From Bacteroidia bacterium (GTDB lineage Bacteria; Bacteroidota; Bacteroidia; SXHM01), in the NCBI GenBank assembly GCA_022072225.1, contig JAJVIC010000002.1:696404-760403 (forward strand): a DNA stretch of 64,000 nucleotides, in the 5' to 3' direction. This document shows positions 15,952 through 24,785 of the stretch, one piece after another. The position numbers and the translations under genes are program-made. How positions within the stretch are numbered: position 1 is the first letter of the stretch; the number at the start of each line of letters is the position of its first letter. Below the pieces are notes generated by a model. It searched no databases and was not told the DNA's origin. It saw only the letters and a program-made list of their open reading frames with translations.

Positions 15952-18084
15952 ATGAAAGCAGTATTCTCTTTTTCATTTCCTGCATGGCTTGTTGCTGTGC
16001 TTGTATTCTCAACATCAACAACAGTTTTTGCCGGTGGCGAACCTAAACTCAGTGAGGGCAGATTTGCAGTCATCAATCCTGAAAACATTCAGATAGTGCG
16101 CGACCAGTGGGGCGTTCCGCATATTTTCGGTAAAACCGATGCGGAAGTAGCGTATGGCTACGCCTGGTCTATCGGTGAGGATATGTTTGCCGTTATGCAG
16201 GAACTGTTGATGGCGGGAAAAGGAATGGCAGCCCGCTACATGGGTGCTGAAGGAGCAAAGCGCGATTTTATGAGTCACGTTCTTGGCTCGGAAGAACTGG
16301 TTAAGAAAAAGTACGAAACCGAGCTTTCAGAAGAATTTAAAAAATACCTGAACGGCTATGTACAAGGCATTAATGCTTATGCCCGCGAACATGCCGATGA
16401 AATATTGGTGCGCAAAGCTTTTCCGGTTACATCGTATGATGTGCTGCGCTCTTTCATTTTTGCGCAAAGTGCGGTATCGGGAGCAATAGGTCCTATTTCG
16501 CGTGCTGTTGACGGAAAGTATGATATGGAAGACGTTCCTCTGGGCTCCAACGCATTTGCATTCAACTCCAACAAAACTTCGGATGGCAGCAGCATTCTGC
16601 TTATTAATCCGCATCAGCCGGTTGAAGGTCCTTTCTCTTGGTACGAAGCACACCTGTGCAGCGAAGAAGGAATGAATATTCACGGAGCTTCCTTTCCCGG
16701 AGGCACCAGTATATTCCTTGGCAGTAATGAGTACATGGGCTGGGCGCATACCTACAACGACATGGATCTGGTAGATGTATTCAAATTAGAAATGCACCCT
16801 AAGAAAAAAGGCTATTACAAATTTGATGGCGAATGGCTGAAATTGGAAAAGCGACCTGTTACCCTTAAAGTAAAGGTAAAAAAATGGTTACCCCTGATTC
16901 CTGTGCGCATGAAAACCTACTGGAGTAAGTACGGCACAACCGTTAAATCAAAAAACAAAAACTACTATTCCATAAAACTTCCTGCCAACGAAGAAATCCG
17001 TTCGCCCGAACAGATTTACCGCATGAATAAAGCGCGCAACTTTACCGAGTTCAGCAATGCTATTCACATGCATGCCACACCGCGCTACAACATTATTTAT
17101 GCCGACCGCTACGATACCATTATGTATTGCAACTACGCCAAAGTTCCACTGCGCAATGAAGGCTATGAATGGAGCAAAATAGTTCCCGGAAACACCTCTA
17201 AAACTTTATGGACTGAAGCACATCCTTTGGATTTTATGCCCACCTACATTAACCCTGAATGTGGCTATGTTTTCAACACCAACAACGACCCGTTTAATGC
17301 TACCTGTGCTGAAAATAACAATCTGGATAAAAGTAAATATCCGTCTTATATGGGTTTTGAGCCTGGCAATAACAGCCGTGCATTCCGTTTTATGGAATTG
17401 ATTGCTCAGTACAACACCGTTTCGTTAGATGATGTAAAACGCATCAAGTTTGATAAAAAATATCCAGGTTGTGGAACCTTTATTGAATCGGTAGATTACC
17501 TCAATTACCTTGACCCCACCGACTATCCCGATATTTCTGAACTTATGACCATGATGCGAAGCTGGGATCGCAGCGTTGATAAATCAAGCGAAAACGCCAC
17601 TGTTTTTTTACTCACCTTTCAGTATATTTTTGACAAACTGGGCGTAAGCAACGAAACCTTTGTAAGAAAACTGAATGTGCCCGAAGACCTTTATATAGAA
17701 GCTGTACGCCAAACCAAAGAACACCTGATGACTTATTTCGGAAGGCTGAATGTAAAACTGGGCGAAATACAACGCCATGTGCGCGGAACGGCAGACTATC
17801 CGTTGAGCGGTTTTCCGGATGCGCTTTCGGCTAACTACAACGAGCCCTACCGTGACGGCAAATTCAAACCTTATGTAGCTGATTCGTATGTGCAGTTTGT
17901 GCAATACAAGAAAGACGGCAGCATGGTGTTAGAAACATTGCATCCTTTTGGTGCCAGTGCAAAACCCGACAGCAAGCACTACACCGACCAGATGGAGATA
18001 TACGCCAATCAGCAAACCAAGAAAATGACTCTTAATAAAGAGGAGATTTTCAAAAACGCGGAGAAGGTTTATCACCCGAAGTAA
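15952..18084 (+). CDS. Penicillin acylase family (N-terminal nucleophile) secreted hydrolase
   Basis: 710 aa from ATG 15952, which gives a clean signal peptide (hydrophobic core WLVAVLVFSTSTTVFA, cleavage after AFA/VFA-G). The upstream GTG at 15922 would spoil it. The alpha-chain motif IVRDQWGVPHIFGKTDAEVAYG is followed by PLGSNAFAF, where the Ser after Gly is expected to become the N-terminal nucleophile after autocatalytic processing. MGWAHTYNDMDLVDVF and a late FNTNNDPFNAT fit the Ntn-hydrolase fold. The family cleaves amide bonds of beta-lactam side chains, acyl-homoserine lactones or other N-acyl compounds. The substrate cannot be read from sequence; export to the periplasm is inferred. 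Confidence 0.92.
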   Translation: MKAVFSFSFPAWLVAVLVFSTSTTVFAGGEPKLSEGRFAVINPENIQIVRDQWGVPHIFGKTDAEVAYGYAWSIGEDMFAVMQELLMAGKGMAARYMGAEGAKRDFMSHVLGSEELVKKKYETELSEEFKKYLNGYVQGINAYAREHADEILVRKAFPVTSYDVLRSFIFAQSAVSGAIGPISRAVDGKYDMEDVPLGSNAFAFNSNKTSDGSSILLINPHQPVEGPFSWYEAHLCSEEGMNIHGASFPGGTSIFLGSNEYMGWAHTYNDMDLVDVFKLEMHPKKKGYYKFDGEWLKLEKRPVTLKVKVKKWLPLIPVRMKTYWSKYGTTVKSKNKNYYSIKLPANEEIRSPEQIYRMNKARNFTEFSNAIHMHATPRYNIIYADRYDTIMYCNYAKVPLRNEGYEWSKIVPGNTSKTLWTEAHPLDFMPTYINPECGYVFNTNNDPFNATCAENNNLDKSKYPSYMGFEPGNNSRAFRFMELIAQYNTVSLDDVKRIKFDKKYPGCGTFIESVDYLNYLDPTDYPDISELMTMMRSWDRSVDKSSENATVFLLTFQYIFDKLGVSNETFVRKLNVPEDLYIEAVRQTKEHLMTYFGRLNVKLGEIQRHVRGTADYPLSGFPDALSANYNEPYRDGKFKPYVADSYVQFVQYKKDGSMVLETLHPFGASAKPDSKHYTDQMEIYANQQTKKMTLNKEEIFKNAEKVYHPK

Positions 18085-18086
18085 AG

Positions 18087-18165
18087 TCGGCAGTAGCCAG
18101 TAAGCAGTAGGCAGTTACAAACGCTCCTTCTGCATACTGCTTACTCCCTACTGCTTACTAAGGTA
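18087..18165. repeat. Palindromic CAGTAAGCAGTAGGCAG repeat between convergent genes
   Basis: Tandem AGTAAGCAGTAGGCAG-type strings on the left face their complements (CTGCTTACT, CTACTGCTTACT) on the right. The right arm encodes the last residues and stop codon of purC, so the element has become part of a coding sequence. It probably also folds as a bidirectional terminator. Confidence 0.6.
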
Positions 18166-19089
18166 TGTAATCACATTCCCCTCTACCCTTTCCAACACGT
18201 TTTCCTGTGAAGGTTTTTCGAACTTATTGCCGGTGAGATATTCATATAGTTCAATGTAACGCTCGGAAATAGCGTTTACCCATTCATCACTCATTTCAGG
18301 CACTGTCTGCCCTTCCTTGCCCTGAAAGCCGTTTTCAATCAGCCATTCGCGCACAAACTCTTTGCTCAGTTGCTTTTGCTTCTCGCCTCTTGCTTGTCTT
18401 TCGGCATAACCATCGGCATAAAAATAGCGCGATGAATCAGGGGTGTGGATTTCATCAATCAGAATTATTTCTCCGTCTGCTTTACCGAATTCGTATTTGG
18501 TGTCCACTAAAATCAAACCTTTCACAGCAGCCATTTCAGTTCCGCGCTCAAACAAAATGCGGGTGTATTTTTCCATCAGCAGGTAATCTTCTTCGGGCAC
18601 AATTCCTTTTGCCAGAATATCTTCACGCGAAATATCTTCATCGTGTCCTTCTTCGGCTTTGGTAGCAGGTGTTATGATAGGCTCCGGAAATTTATCATTC
18701 TCTTTCATTCCGTCAGGCATGGCAACACCGCAGATAATGCGTTTACCGGCACTGTATTCGCGCCAGGCATGACCGCTCAGATAGCCACGGATAACCATTT
18801 CGACCCGAACAGGTGCGCACAGCTTACCAACGGTAACTACAGGGTCGGGCGAGGCAAGCACCCAGTTCGGAACAAGGTGTTTGGTGGCCTGCATAAAATG
18901 CTGCGCAATCTGGTTCAGTACTTGTCCTTTATAAGGAATAGGGCGCGGCAATATCACATCAAAAGCCGAGATACGGTCGGTAGCAACCATAACGAGCAGT
19001 TTGTTATCAATGGTATAAACATCGCGTACTTTGCCGTGGTAAACTGCGGTTTGGTTGGGAAAGTTGAAGTTGGTGGAAGTGATGGGCAT
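18148..19089 (-). CDS. purC: Phosphoribosylaminoimidazole-succinocarboxamide synthase
   Basis: 313 aa, the long form also seen in yeast and many Bacteroidota. Motifs present are [12 protein letters not shown] (phosphate/ATP loop), [53 protein letters not shown] and [17 protein letters not shown]. It joins CAIR and aspartate using ATP to give SAICAR in purine synthesis. The C-terminal LSKQ-stop is encoded by the flanking palindromic repeat. It lies next to phoH on the same strand, a pairing often seen in this phylum. Confidence 0.96.
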   Translation of the reverse strand: MPITSTNFNFPNQTAVYHGKVRDVYTIDNKLLVMVATDRISAFDVILPRPIPYKGQVLNQIAQHFMQATKHLVPNWVLASPDPVVTVGKLCAPVRVEMVIRGYLSGHAWREYSAGKRIICGVAMPDGMKENDKFPEPIITPATKAEEGHDEDISREDILAKGIVPEEDYLLMEKYTRILFERGTEMAAVKGLILVDTKYEFGKADGEIILIDEIHTPDSSRYFYADGYAERQARGEKQKQLSKEFVREWLIENGFQGKEGQTVPEMSDEWVNAISERYIELYEYLTGNKFEKPSQENVLERVEGNVITYLSKQ

Positions 19090-19113
19090 TTCTTTTATTT
19101 ATGTTTTTTTTAT

Positions 19114-19190
19114 TTGTGATTTAGTGATTTGGTGAATTAGTGATTATGGTTAGCTGTGTTTTCAATCACAAATTCACTAATTCGCTAATT
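19114..19190. repeat. GTGATTTAGTGATTTGG-family palindrome, copy 1
   Basis: TTGTGATTTAGTGATTTGG and GAATTAGTGATT on the left, AATCACAAATTCACTAATTC on the right, form a long imperfect palindrome between purC and phoH. Related copies are at 20235-20315 and 31118-31154. Confidence 0.7.
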
Positions 19191-20127
19191 ATTCTTTATC
19201 ATACGCTTTTACAATTTTCTGCACTAAGTTATGGCGAACAATATCGCGCTCGTCAAGAAAAATAAAGTCTATTCCTTTTATGCGTTTGAGCAGCTTTACG
19301 GCTTGAATTAACCCTGAGGGCTGGTGTTTGGGTAAATCAACCTGGGTTACATCACCGGTAATAATGAACTTGGCCGACTTACCCATTCGCGTTAAAAACA
19401 TTTTCAGTTGGCTTTGTGTGCTGTTTTGTGCTTCGTCCAGAATTACAAAGGCATTATCCAACGTTCGTCCGCGCATAAAGGCTAAAGGCGCAATCTGTAT
19501 AACGCCTGTTTCCATGTAGGTTTTCAGTTTTTCGGGCGGAAGCATATCGCGCAGGGCATCGTACAAAGGTTGCAGATACGGGTCGAGTTTTTCCTTTAAG
19601 TCACCGGGAAGAAAACCCAGATTTTCGCCCGCTTCAACGGCAGGACGGGTAAGTATTATTTTTCTGACGTTTTTATTTTTCAGCGCGTTTACGGCAAGTG
19701 CCACTGCGGTATAGGTTTTTCCGCTTCCGGCCGGGCCAATGACAAACACCATATCGTTTTTATGAATGCTTTCAACCATTTTGCGCTGGTTAACAGTGCG
19801 TGCTTTTACGGTAATTCCGTTCGGACCGTAAAGAATTACATCGCCTTTGGGGTTGCTTAGTTCGCGTATCAGCGGACGATCGGAAAATATTTCTTCTACA
19901 TCTTTTTGCGAGGGTGTTCCGTATTTGTCGTAGTGAGAAACCAATTGACTGAATTTTTCTTCAAACAGGTCAATGGCTTCTTCTTCGCCAATAAGTTTTA
20001 TGGTGTCGCCACGGGCAATAATTTTCAGTTTTGGAAACAGGGAAGTAATCAAATCAAGGTTGCGATCGTTTACCCCAAACAATTCGAGGGGGCTTACATC
20101 ACCTATTACAATTATTTTTTCGGTCAA
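19189..20127 (-). CDS. PhoH family ATPase
   Basis: 312 aa. Walker A is GPAGSGKT (131-138), Walker B NAFVILDEAQN (about 223-233), and NLGFLPGDLKEKLDPYLQP and RGRTLDNAFV are PhoH landmarks. PhoH-like proteins are cytosolic ATPases linked to RNA metabolism and phosphate-stress responses; biochemical roles vary. The probable start is TTG at 20127, because an in-frame stop lies four codons upstream and the N-terminus MTEKIIVIGDVSPLELFG matches the family start. It is bracketed on both sides by the same palindromic repeat. Confidence 0.93.
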   Translation of the reverse strand: MTEKIIVIGDVSPLELFGVNDRNLDLITSLFPKLKIIARGDTIKLIGEEEAIDLFEEKFSQLVSHYDKYGTPSQKDVEEIFSDRPLIRELSNPKGDVILYGPNGITVKARTVNQRKMVESIHKNDMVFVIGPAGSGKTYTAVALAVNALKNKNVRKIILTRPAVEAGENLGFLPGDLKEKLDPYLQPLYDALRDMLPPEKLKTYMETGVIQIAPLAFMRGRTLDNAFVILDEAQNSTQSQLKMFLTRMGKSAKFIITGDVTQVDLPKHQPSGLIQAVKLLKRIKGIDFIFLDERDIVRHNLVQKIVKAYDKE

Positions 20128-20234
20128 TGGAGGTTATAGAAAGTTTTGAAAGTTGGAAAGTGTAAAAGTTTAGATTGTTACTATGTTCCGGTTTTGGATT
20201 GTTTAATAATTTCGCTCACAATATTAGGGAAAAA

Positions 20235-20315
20235 GATTTGGTGATTTAGTGATTTGGTGAATTAGCGATTGAAAAACAGCTAATCATAATCATTAAATCA
20301 CTAATTCACAAATAA
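20235..20315. repeat. GTGATTTAGTGATTTGG-family palindrome, copy 2
   Basis: GGTGATTTAGTGATTTGG and GAATTAGCGATT, then TAATCATAATCATTAAATC and ACTAATTCACAAAT. It is the same element as at 19114-19190, in the 195-bp gap before the next gene. Confidence 0.7.
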
Positions 20316-20321
20316 AAAGAA

Positions 20322-21116
20322 ATGCCAATCATAACCCTCACCACCGATATGGGCCTGAAAGATTACTACGTGGCAGCGGTAAAGGGCGCGGTGATGAAAC
20401 AAATTCCGGCAGCGCTGATTATTGATATTTCGCATGAGATAACGCCTTTCAATATTATTGAGGCGGCTTTTGTAATTAAGAATTCGTATCCCGAATTTCC
20501 TGTTGGCACTATTCATATTATTGGGGTGAACTACGAGAGCCGGAACGATAAATCCATTAACGTGGTGGCTGAACACAACGGCCAGTTTTTTATTGGTCCC
20601 GACAGCGGTATCTTTTCCATGATATTTGATAACCCGCCCGAAAAAATGGTGCAACTCGAAAGCAAAGATGTAAGCGGTTTCCACACGTTTGCGGTGAAGA
20701 ATTTATACATTGAAACAGCCGCTAAAATTGCCCGCGGAGCAAAGGTGGAAGAACTGGGCGCAACGCTTGAAAACCCTGAACGCAGAATAATGTTCCGCCC
20801 TACGTTTGATACCATTGCTAAAAAAGATGTTATCAAAGGAGTGATTACCTATATTGATTCGTATTCCAACATTTTTACCAACATCACGCAACGCGACTTT
20901 ACGGATTTCGGAAAGGGCCGCCCGTTTGAAATCTTTTTCAGCAACAAGGCTTATAACATTACTACCATTCACCAAAGCTATGGCGATGTGCCTCCGGGAG
21001 AACGCCTTGCCCTGTTTGGCGCTACGGGCTATTTAGAAATTGCCATTAACCAGGGTGCTGCCGCCAAGCTGCTGGGCATGAAGGTAAGCGAAACGGTGAG
21101 GGTGGAGTTTGAGTAG
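20322..21116 (+). CDS. S-adenosylmethionine hydroxide adenosyltransferase (DUF62/SAM hydrolase family)
   Basis: 264 aa. The N-terminal domain begins ITLTTDMGLKDYYVAAVKG with the conserved Asp, and has DISHEITPFNIIEAAF, the nucleotide-site FIGPDSGIFSM and the C-terminal-domain PGERLALFGATGYLEIAIN. The family includes SAM-dependent halogenases and, far more commonly, enzymes that use water/hydroxide to cleave SAM to adenosine and methionine. It stands divergently from phoH/purC, a neighbourhood recurrent in Bacteroidota. It is followed by a repeat cluster. Confidence 0.92.
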   Translation: MPIITLTTDMGLKDYYVAAVKGAVMKQIPAALIIDISHEITPFNIIEAAFVIKNSYPEFPVGTIHIIGVNYESRNDKSINVVAEHNGQFFIGPDSGIFSMIFDNPPEKMVQLESKDVSGFHTFAVKNLYIETAAKIARGAKVEELGATLENPERRIMFRPTFDTIAKKDVIKGVITYIDSYSNIFTNITQRDFTDFGKGRPFEIFFSNKAYNITTIHQSYGDVPPGERLALFGATGYLEIAINQGAAAKLLGMKVSETVRVEFE

Positions 21117-21117
21117 A

Positions 21118-21350
21118 GTCCATAGTCCATAGTCCATGGTGTTCGGTGTTTTTTTACCACTAAGACACTGAGAACACTAAGGTTCACTAAGTTTTTATTT
21201 ACCGCAGAGGAGCAGATTTTATTTACCACTGAGGCACTGAGAGCACTGAGTTTTTTTACCGCAGAGGCGCAGAGTTTTTTTACCACTTAGGCACGGAGAG
21301 CACTGAGGTTTACTAAGTTTTTTTACCGCAGAGACGCTAAGAAATTACGC
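21118..21350. repeat. Composite ACCACTAAGGCACTGAG / ACCGCAGAGGCGCAGAG repeat cluster, left
   Basis: Starts with three AGTCCAT direct repeats, then alternates two units: A (TTTTTACCACTAAGGCAC... CACTAAG) and B (TTTACCGCAGAGGCGCAGAG). The cluster has three A and three B units of varying completeness and ends with AAGAAATTACGC. The same composite occurs at 22045-22225. No open gene is supported here. Confidence 0.85.
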
Positions 21351-21379
21351 TAACTAAAAACAAAACTTAATTTTGCGGT

Positions 21380-21577
21380 ATGTATCGTTTGGATAAAACA
21401 GCTTTTAAAATACAGAGTTTTACAGAGGCCGATAATACCCGTGCCTACTGGCTTAATAAAACTCCCGAAGAAAGATGGAAAGCCGCATGGTTTCTTACCT
21501 GTGCTGCATTTGGTATTGATTACAACAACCCGCCACGTTTAGACCGCAACCATTTTTCGATGCGCAAAAATGGGTAA
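21380..21577 (+). CDS. Small protein paired with the nucleotidyltransferase
   Basis: 65 aa, charged, no signal or membrane segment; contains NKTPEERWKAAWFLTCAAFGID and a basic end. It overlaps the next gene by 8 nt, indicating translational coupling. Small genes of this type sit directly before MNT-like nucleotidyltransferase genes in many Bacteroidota, which suggests a functional pair. Whether it is a toxin-antitoxin-like couple cannot be decided from sequence. Confidence 0.7.
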   Translation: MYRLDKTAFKIQSFTEADNTRAYWLNKTPEERWKAAWFLTCAAFGIDYNNPPRLDRNHFSMRKNG

Positions 21578-22028
21578 TACGCTTAACGCAGATTTTACAG
21601 AGTTTATTGAAGCGCTTAACAAAGCTGAAGTTTCTTACATGCTTGTTGGCGGATATGCCGTAATATTTCACGGTTATAACCGCACCACGGGCGACCTTGA
21701 TATTTGGGTAAAGGCAGATAGCGAAAACTATAAGCGACTGCAAAAAGCGTTTTCATTCTTTGGTATGAGCATGTTTGATATGACCGAAGAACGATTTCTG
21801 AAAACAGGCAACTATGATGTATTTACTTTTGGAAGACCTCCCGTTTGTATTGAAATACTTACAGCAGTTAAGGGACTTGAGTTTGAAACGGCATTCACTA
21901 ACTCAAAGGTTCAGCAGTTTGACGGGGTTCCGGTGCGCATGATTGATATCCGTGATTTAATAATTACCAAAAAATCAGTGAACCGCTCAAAAGACAAAGA
22001 TGATTTAGAGCATCTGGGCGGATATTAA
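21570..22028 (+). CDS. MNT-like nucleotidyltransferase (DUF6036-type)
   Basis: 152 aa. The fold signature of the DNA polymerase beta-type nucleotidyltransferases is visible: VGGYAVIFHGYNRTTGDLDIWV, with the GG at 27-28 and the metal-binding Asp pair at 42 and 44, then VCIEILTAVKGLEFE for the third acidic residue, and MIDIRDLIITKK. Relatives include antitoxin-type and AbiEii-type enzymes that transfer nucleotides to proteins or tRNA. The partner gene upstream overlaps it. The pair is bracketed by two copies of the same composite repeat, suggesting a mobile or recombination-prone cassette. Confidence 0.85.
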   Translation: MGNTLNADFTEFIEALNKAEVSYMLVGGYAVIFHGYNRTTGDLDIWVKADSENYKRLQKAFSFFGMSMFDMTEERFLKTGNYDVFTFGRPPVCIEILTAVKGLEFETAFTNSKVQQFDGVPVRMIDIRDLIITKKSVNRSKDKDDLEHLGGY

Positions 22029-22044
22029 GCTTACTCTATTTATT

Positions 22045-22225
22045 TTTGTTTCTCGCAGAGGCGCAGAGTTTTTTTACCACTAAGGCACTAAGAACACTAA
22101 GGTTCACTAAGTTTTTATTTACCGCAGAGGCGCAGAGTTTTTTTACCACTAAGGCACTGAGAACACTAAGGTTCACTAAGTTTTTTTTTACCGCAGAGGC
22201 GCAAAGACGCAGAGAAATTACAGAG
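22045..22225. repeat. Composite repeat cluster, right
   Basis: B-A-B-A-B order of the same units as at 21118-21350, again ending in AGAGAAATTAC. A-unit copies within this cluster differ by only one or two bases. A 60-codon reading frame through it is a product of the repeats and is not annotated. Confidence 0.88.
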
Positions 22226-22256
22226 TGAAGTATTTTGTTTTAATTTTGGTGGAGCA

Positions 22257-22844
22257 ATGAAACGCATTCTTTTTATTTCCTTTATTCTTTTACTGGCTGC
22301 CTTTGCAGCCTACTCGCTGGTTGGCGGTAACAGAATTTTTAAACATCCTGAAATTGGTGAAGCCATTGACAGCCTTAACGGTGTGGTGGTTTATTACAAC
22401 GGCAGTGTAAGCCATGTTGCGGGGCGCAATGTAGCGGCTGATGGTTATAACCTTGGTTTAAAATACCAATGTGTTGAATTTGTAAAACGCTATTACTACC
22501 AACACCTGAAACACAAGATGCCCGACAGCTACGGACATGCCAAAGACTTTTTTGATGCAGCAGTGGGTGACGGACAGAAAAACAAAAAACGCAACCTTAC
22601 GCAATACACCAACGGCAGCCTCACAAAACCAAAAGCTAATGACCTTGTTATAGAAGACGGCAACGCCTATAACCCTTACGGGCATGTGTTTATTATTGCA
22701 AAGGTTATGGACAGCGAAATAGAAATAATACAACAAAACCCCGGGCCGGGCGCACCCTCACGTTTGAAAATTAAACTACAGCAGCAGAATGGCAAATGGA
22801 AGATTATGGATGATGCGGTGCTGGGGTGGTTGAGAAAAGAATGA
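22257..22844 (+). CDS. CHAP-domain amidase/peptidase, envelope
   Basis: 195 aa with an N-terminal membrane anchor or signal (FISFILLLAAFAAYSLVGG). The CHAP core shows YQCVEFVKRYY with the catalytic Cys, KPKANDLVIEDGNAYNPYGHVFII with the catalytic His, and a following acidic/Asn position. CHAP enzymes are Cys-His amidases or endopeptidases that cut peptidoglycan or glutathionyl-spermidine-type amides. It is the first of a four-gene, tightly packed envelope operon. Confidence 0.88.
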   Translation: MKRILFISFILLLAAFAAYSLVGGNRIFKHPEIGEAIDSLNGVVVYYNGSVSHVAGRNVAADGYNLGLKYQCVEFVKRYYYQHLKHKMPDSYGHAKDFFDAAVGDGQKNKKRNLTQYTNGSLTKPKANDLVIEDGNAYNPYGHVFIIAKVMDSEIEIIQQNPGPGAPSRLKIKLQQQNGKWKIMDDAVLGWLRKE

Positions 22845-23149
22845 AAAAACTACTCCCGCTTTTTCTTTTACTCCTTTTCAGTTCCTGTGTAGTTAATACA
22901 ACACGCCAAGCAAAATATGAAGGTGATGGAAAACTATGCAGTCTGCACCAGACTAAAATGCACAAAGCTTTAGTTAAAACGCATTATGGCAGAGGTTGTC
23001 CAGATAGGAATGAAAAAGACCTTTATCCTAATGCAAAAGTTCTTTGTTGCAGGGGATGTGTTACAAGACCGGAAACTTATGCTTTAATTTTTTATTGCAA
23101 AAAATGTGATAATCTAAAGCCTAAGTATGTTGCTGAAATAGAAAAATAA
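22841..23149 (+). CDS. Small Cys-rich lipoprotein
   Basis: 102 aa from the ATG at 22841, which overlaps the CHAP stop codon as ATGA. A lipobox LLFSSC places the lipidated Cys at about residue 17. The mature part has six further Cys in a C-x-n, CCRGC, YCKKC pattern suggesting disulfides or metal binding. The family is not recognised. Its position directly after a periplasmic peptidoglycan amidase could mean an inhibitor or partner, which is only an inference. Confidence 0.75.
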   Translation: MKKLLPLFLLLLFSSCVVNTTRQAKYEGDGKLCSLHQTKMHKALVKTHYGRGCPDRNEKDLYPNAKVLCCRGCVTRPETYALIFYCKKCDNLKPKYVAEIEK

Positions 23150-24039
23150 TGAAACCCCTCCTCCCCTTTTTTCTTTTACTCTTTACCGCAGCGCACAGCC
23201 TCTGTGCGCAAACTTTTAAACTTACTGATAAGGTTTTTAAGGAAGGGGATGTTTACATAGTTCCACAGGTTTATTTTGATTTAGCAAAATGGACACTACG
23301 CCCTGAAAGTGAAGTATCCTTGAATAGTGTTGCTGAATTCTTAATAACAAATAATCATCTTAAAGTTGAAGTAAGCAGTCACACCGATTCTCGTATGGGT
23401 GATGCCTGTTGCTTGACTTATACAGGAAAACGTGCAGAGGCTGTGGCAAATTATCTAATCAGCAAAGGTGTTAGTGCCGAAAGGATTGTTTCAAAAGGTT
23501 ATGAATACAAAATACCAATTATTAGTGATGAAGAAATTGCCAAACTAAAAACAGAAGAACAAAAAGAAGAAGCCCACCAAAAGAACAGACGCATTGAACT
23601 AAAAATACTAAAAGTAGAACCCCGCTATTTTAAACTTACTGATACGGTTTTTAATCTGTGGGATGTTTACATAGCTGACAAAGTCTATTTTGAATTTGAC
23701 AAATGGAGTTTAAGAGATTCAAGTGCTAAACAATTGGATAGTATAGCTGATTTTTTGAAAAGAAATGTAAGTCTTGTCATAGAGATTGGAACTCATTGCA
23801 ATTTTGGTGATGACGATGACTACACTTTAAAATTAGCTACAAACCGCTCAAAAGCAATAAAAAAGTATTTAACACAAAAGGGAGTAAAAAGCAGATTTAT
23901 GAAAGTTGTAGGATACAACGACACTAAGCGTCCTTCACCATATTCCACAATGGATGAAGAACAGATTACAGAAGAAGAACACATGATAGCTTTTCAAATG
24001 GGTAGACGCATTGAACTGAAAATACTGAAAACAGAGTAA
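23149..24039 (+). CDS. Secreted protein with two tandem OmpA-like domains
   Basis: 296 aa with a signal peptide (LLPFFLLLFTAAHSLCAQ). Two OmpA-C domains follow, about residues 35-158 and 170-293, each ending in RRIELKI. The first retains the peptidoglycan-binding Asp and Arg (SSHTDSRMG...TYTGKRAEAV). In the second the equivalent of HTD is HCN while the Arg is kept, so binding may be lost. There is no beta-barrel. The start ATG overlaps the upstream TAA (TAATG). The duplication is direct and internal, since both copies begin YFKLTD or TFKLTD. Confidence 0.87.
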   Translation: MKPLLPFFLLLFTAAHSLCAQTFKLTDKVFKEGDVYIVPQVYFDLAKWTLRPESEVSLNSVAEFLITNNHLKVEVSSHTDSRMGDACCLTYTGKRAEAVANYLISKGVSAERIVSKGYEYKIPIISDEEIAKLKTEEQKEEAHQKNRRIELKILKVEPRYFKLTDTVFNLWDVYIADKVYFEFDKWSLRDSSAKQLDSIADFLKRNVSLVIEIGTHCNFGDDDDYTLKLATNRSKAIKKYLTQKGVKSRFMKVVGYNDTKRPSPYSTMDEEQITEEEHMIAFQMGRRIELKILKTE

Positions 24040-24044
24040 AAAAA

Positions 24045-24758
24045 TTGAGCAACCTTGTAACCATACTTACCTGTAGTTCGCAATTTGAACTGGCTACTAT
24101 TATACCATTGTTGGAAGCCGAGGGAATTGAAACATTTACTAAGGATGAATTAACAGTACAGGTTACTCAATATTCCAGCGCATTTGGCGGAATTAAATTG
24201 CAGGTAAAAGAAAGTGATGCTGAATATGCTACTGCTATTCTAAAAGAGAAGGGTTATATTGCAGAGGAAGAAAATACGCCACCTGCATTTTTAATAAAAC
24301 TTGAAAAGTTTACTTCAGAAATCCCGTTCATTAAAAAGTATTCTTTTGAGGTTAGGTTGCTACTTACCGGTGCTGTATTAATTACGATTTTCGCTGTGTT
24401 GTTTTATTATTTAACAAAGCCAGATGTATATGATGCACTGGTTGACCACACTTGGTGCGTTGAACATATTAACTACAAGGGGCAGGACTACATGCCAAAT
24501 ACTCATGAATTCAAAGTTATTTTCCGTAAAGATTGTAATGAGATTATAGTCTTTAACCCAAACGGAAATTTACACCTTCCCGGCTTTAACAGTCGCGGAG
24601 TTTATGCATACTGGTTGTTTGATGAGGATTCAATAGAGATAAGCAATGCAGACACATTGGCTAAGGTATATAATGGCAATTATGAAATAGAATTAAGCCA
24701 ACGACAGCTTATTTTGAAATCAGCAGAGACAATTATTTATTGCAAAACGAATTTGTAA
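24045..24758 (+). CDS. DUF2007-like protein with membrane helix and lipocalin-like C-terminus
   Basis: 237 aa from a TTG start 6 nt after the OmpA-domain gene. Residues 1-80 resemble the DUF2007 'putative signal transducing' fold (ILTCSSQFELATIIPLLEAEGIE... ILKEKGY). One membrane helix follows at about 103-124 (VRLLLTGAVLITIFAVLFYYL), then about 110 residues of beta-rich sequence (TWCVEHINYKGQDYMPN, WLFDEDSIEIS, QLILKS) of the kind seen in lipocalin-like lipoproteins. The function is unknown. Last gene of the envelope operon. Confidence 0.75.
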   Translation: MSNLVTILTCSSQFELATIIPLLEAEGIETFTKDELTVQVTQYSSAFGGIKLQVKESDAEYATAILKEKGYIAEEENTPPAFLIKLEKFTSEIPFIKKYSFEVRLLLTGAVLITIFAVLFYYLTKPDVYDALVDHTWCVEHINYKGQDYMPNTHEFKVIFRKDCNEIIVFNPNGNLHLPGFNSRGVYAYWLFDEDSIEISNADTLAKVYNGNYEIELSQRQLILKSAETIIYCKTNL

Positions 24759-24785
24759 TTCTCCGCTACATTGTTTGCTAAAAAA

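Noticed and set aside
16327-16749. Minus-strand frame of 140 codons in the acylase gene
   Set aside because: Antisense to a gene with clear Ntn-hydrolase motifs; no independent support.
22046-22228. 60-codon frame through the composite repeat cluster
   Set aside because: Its sequence is a translation of the repeats themselves (duplicated FTTKALRTLRFTKF).
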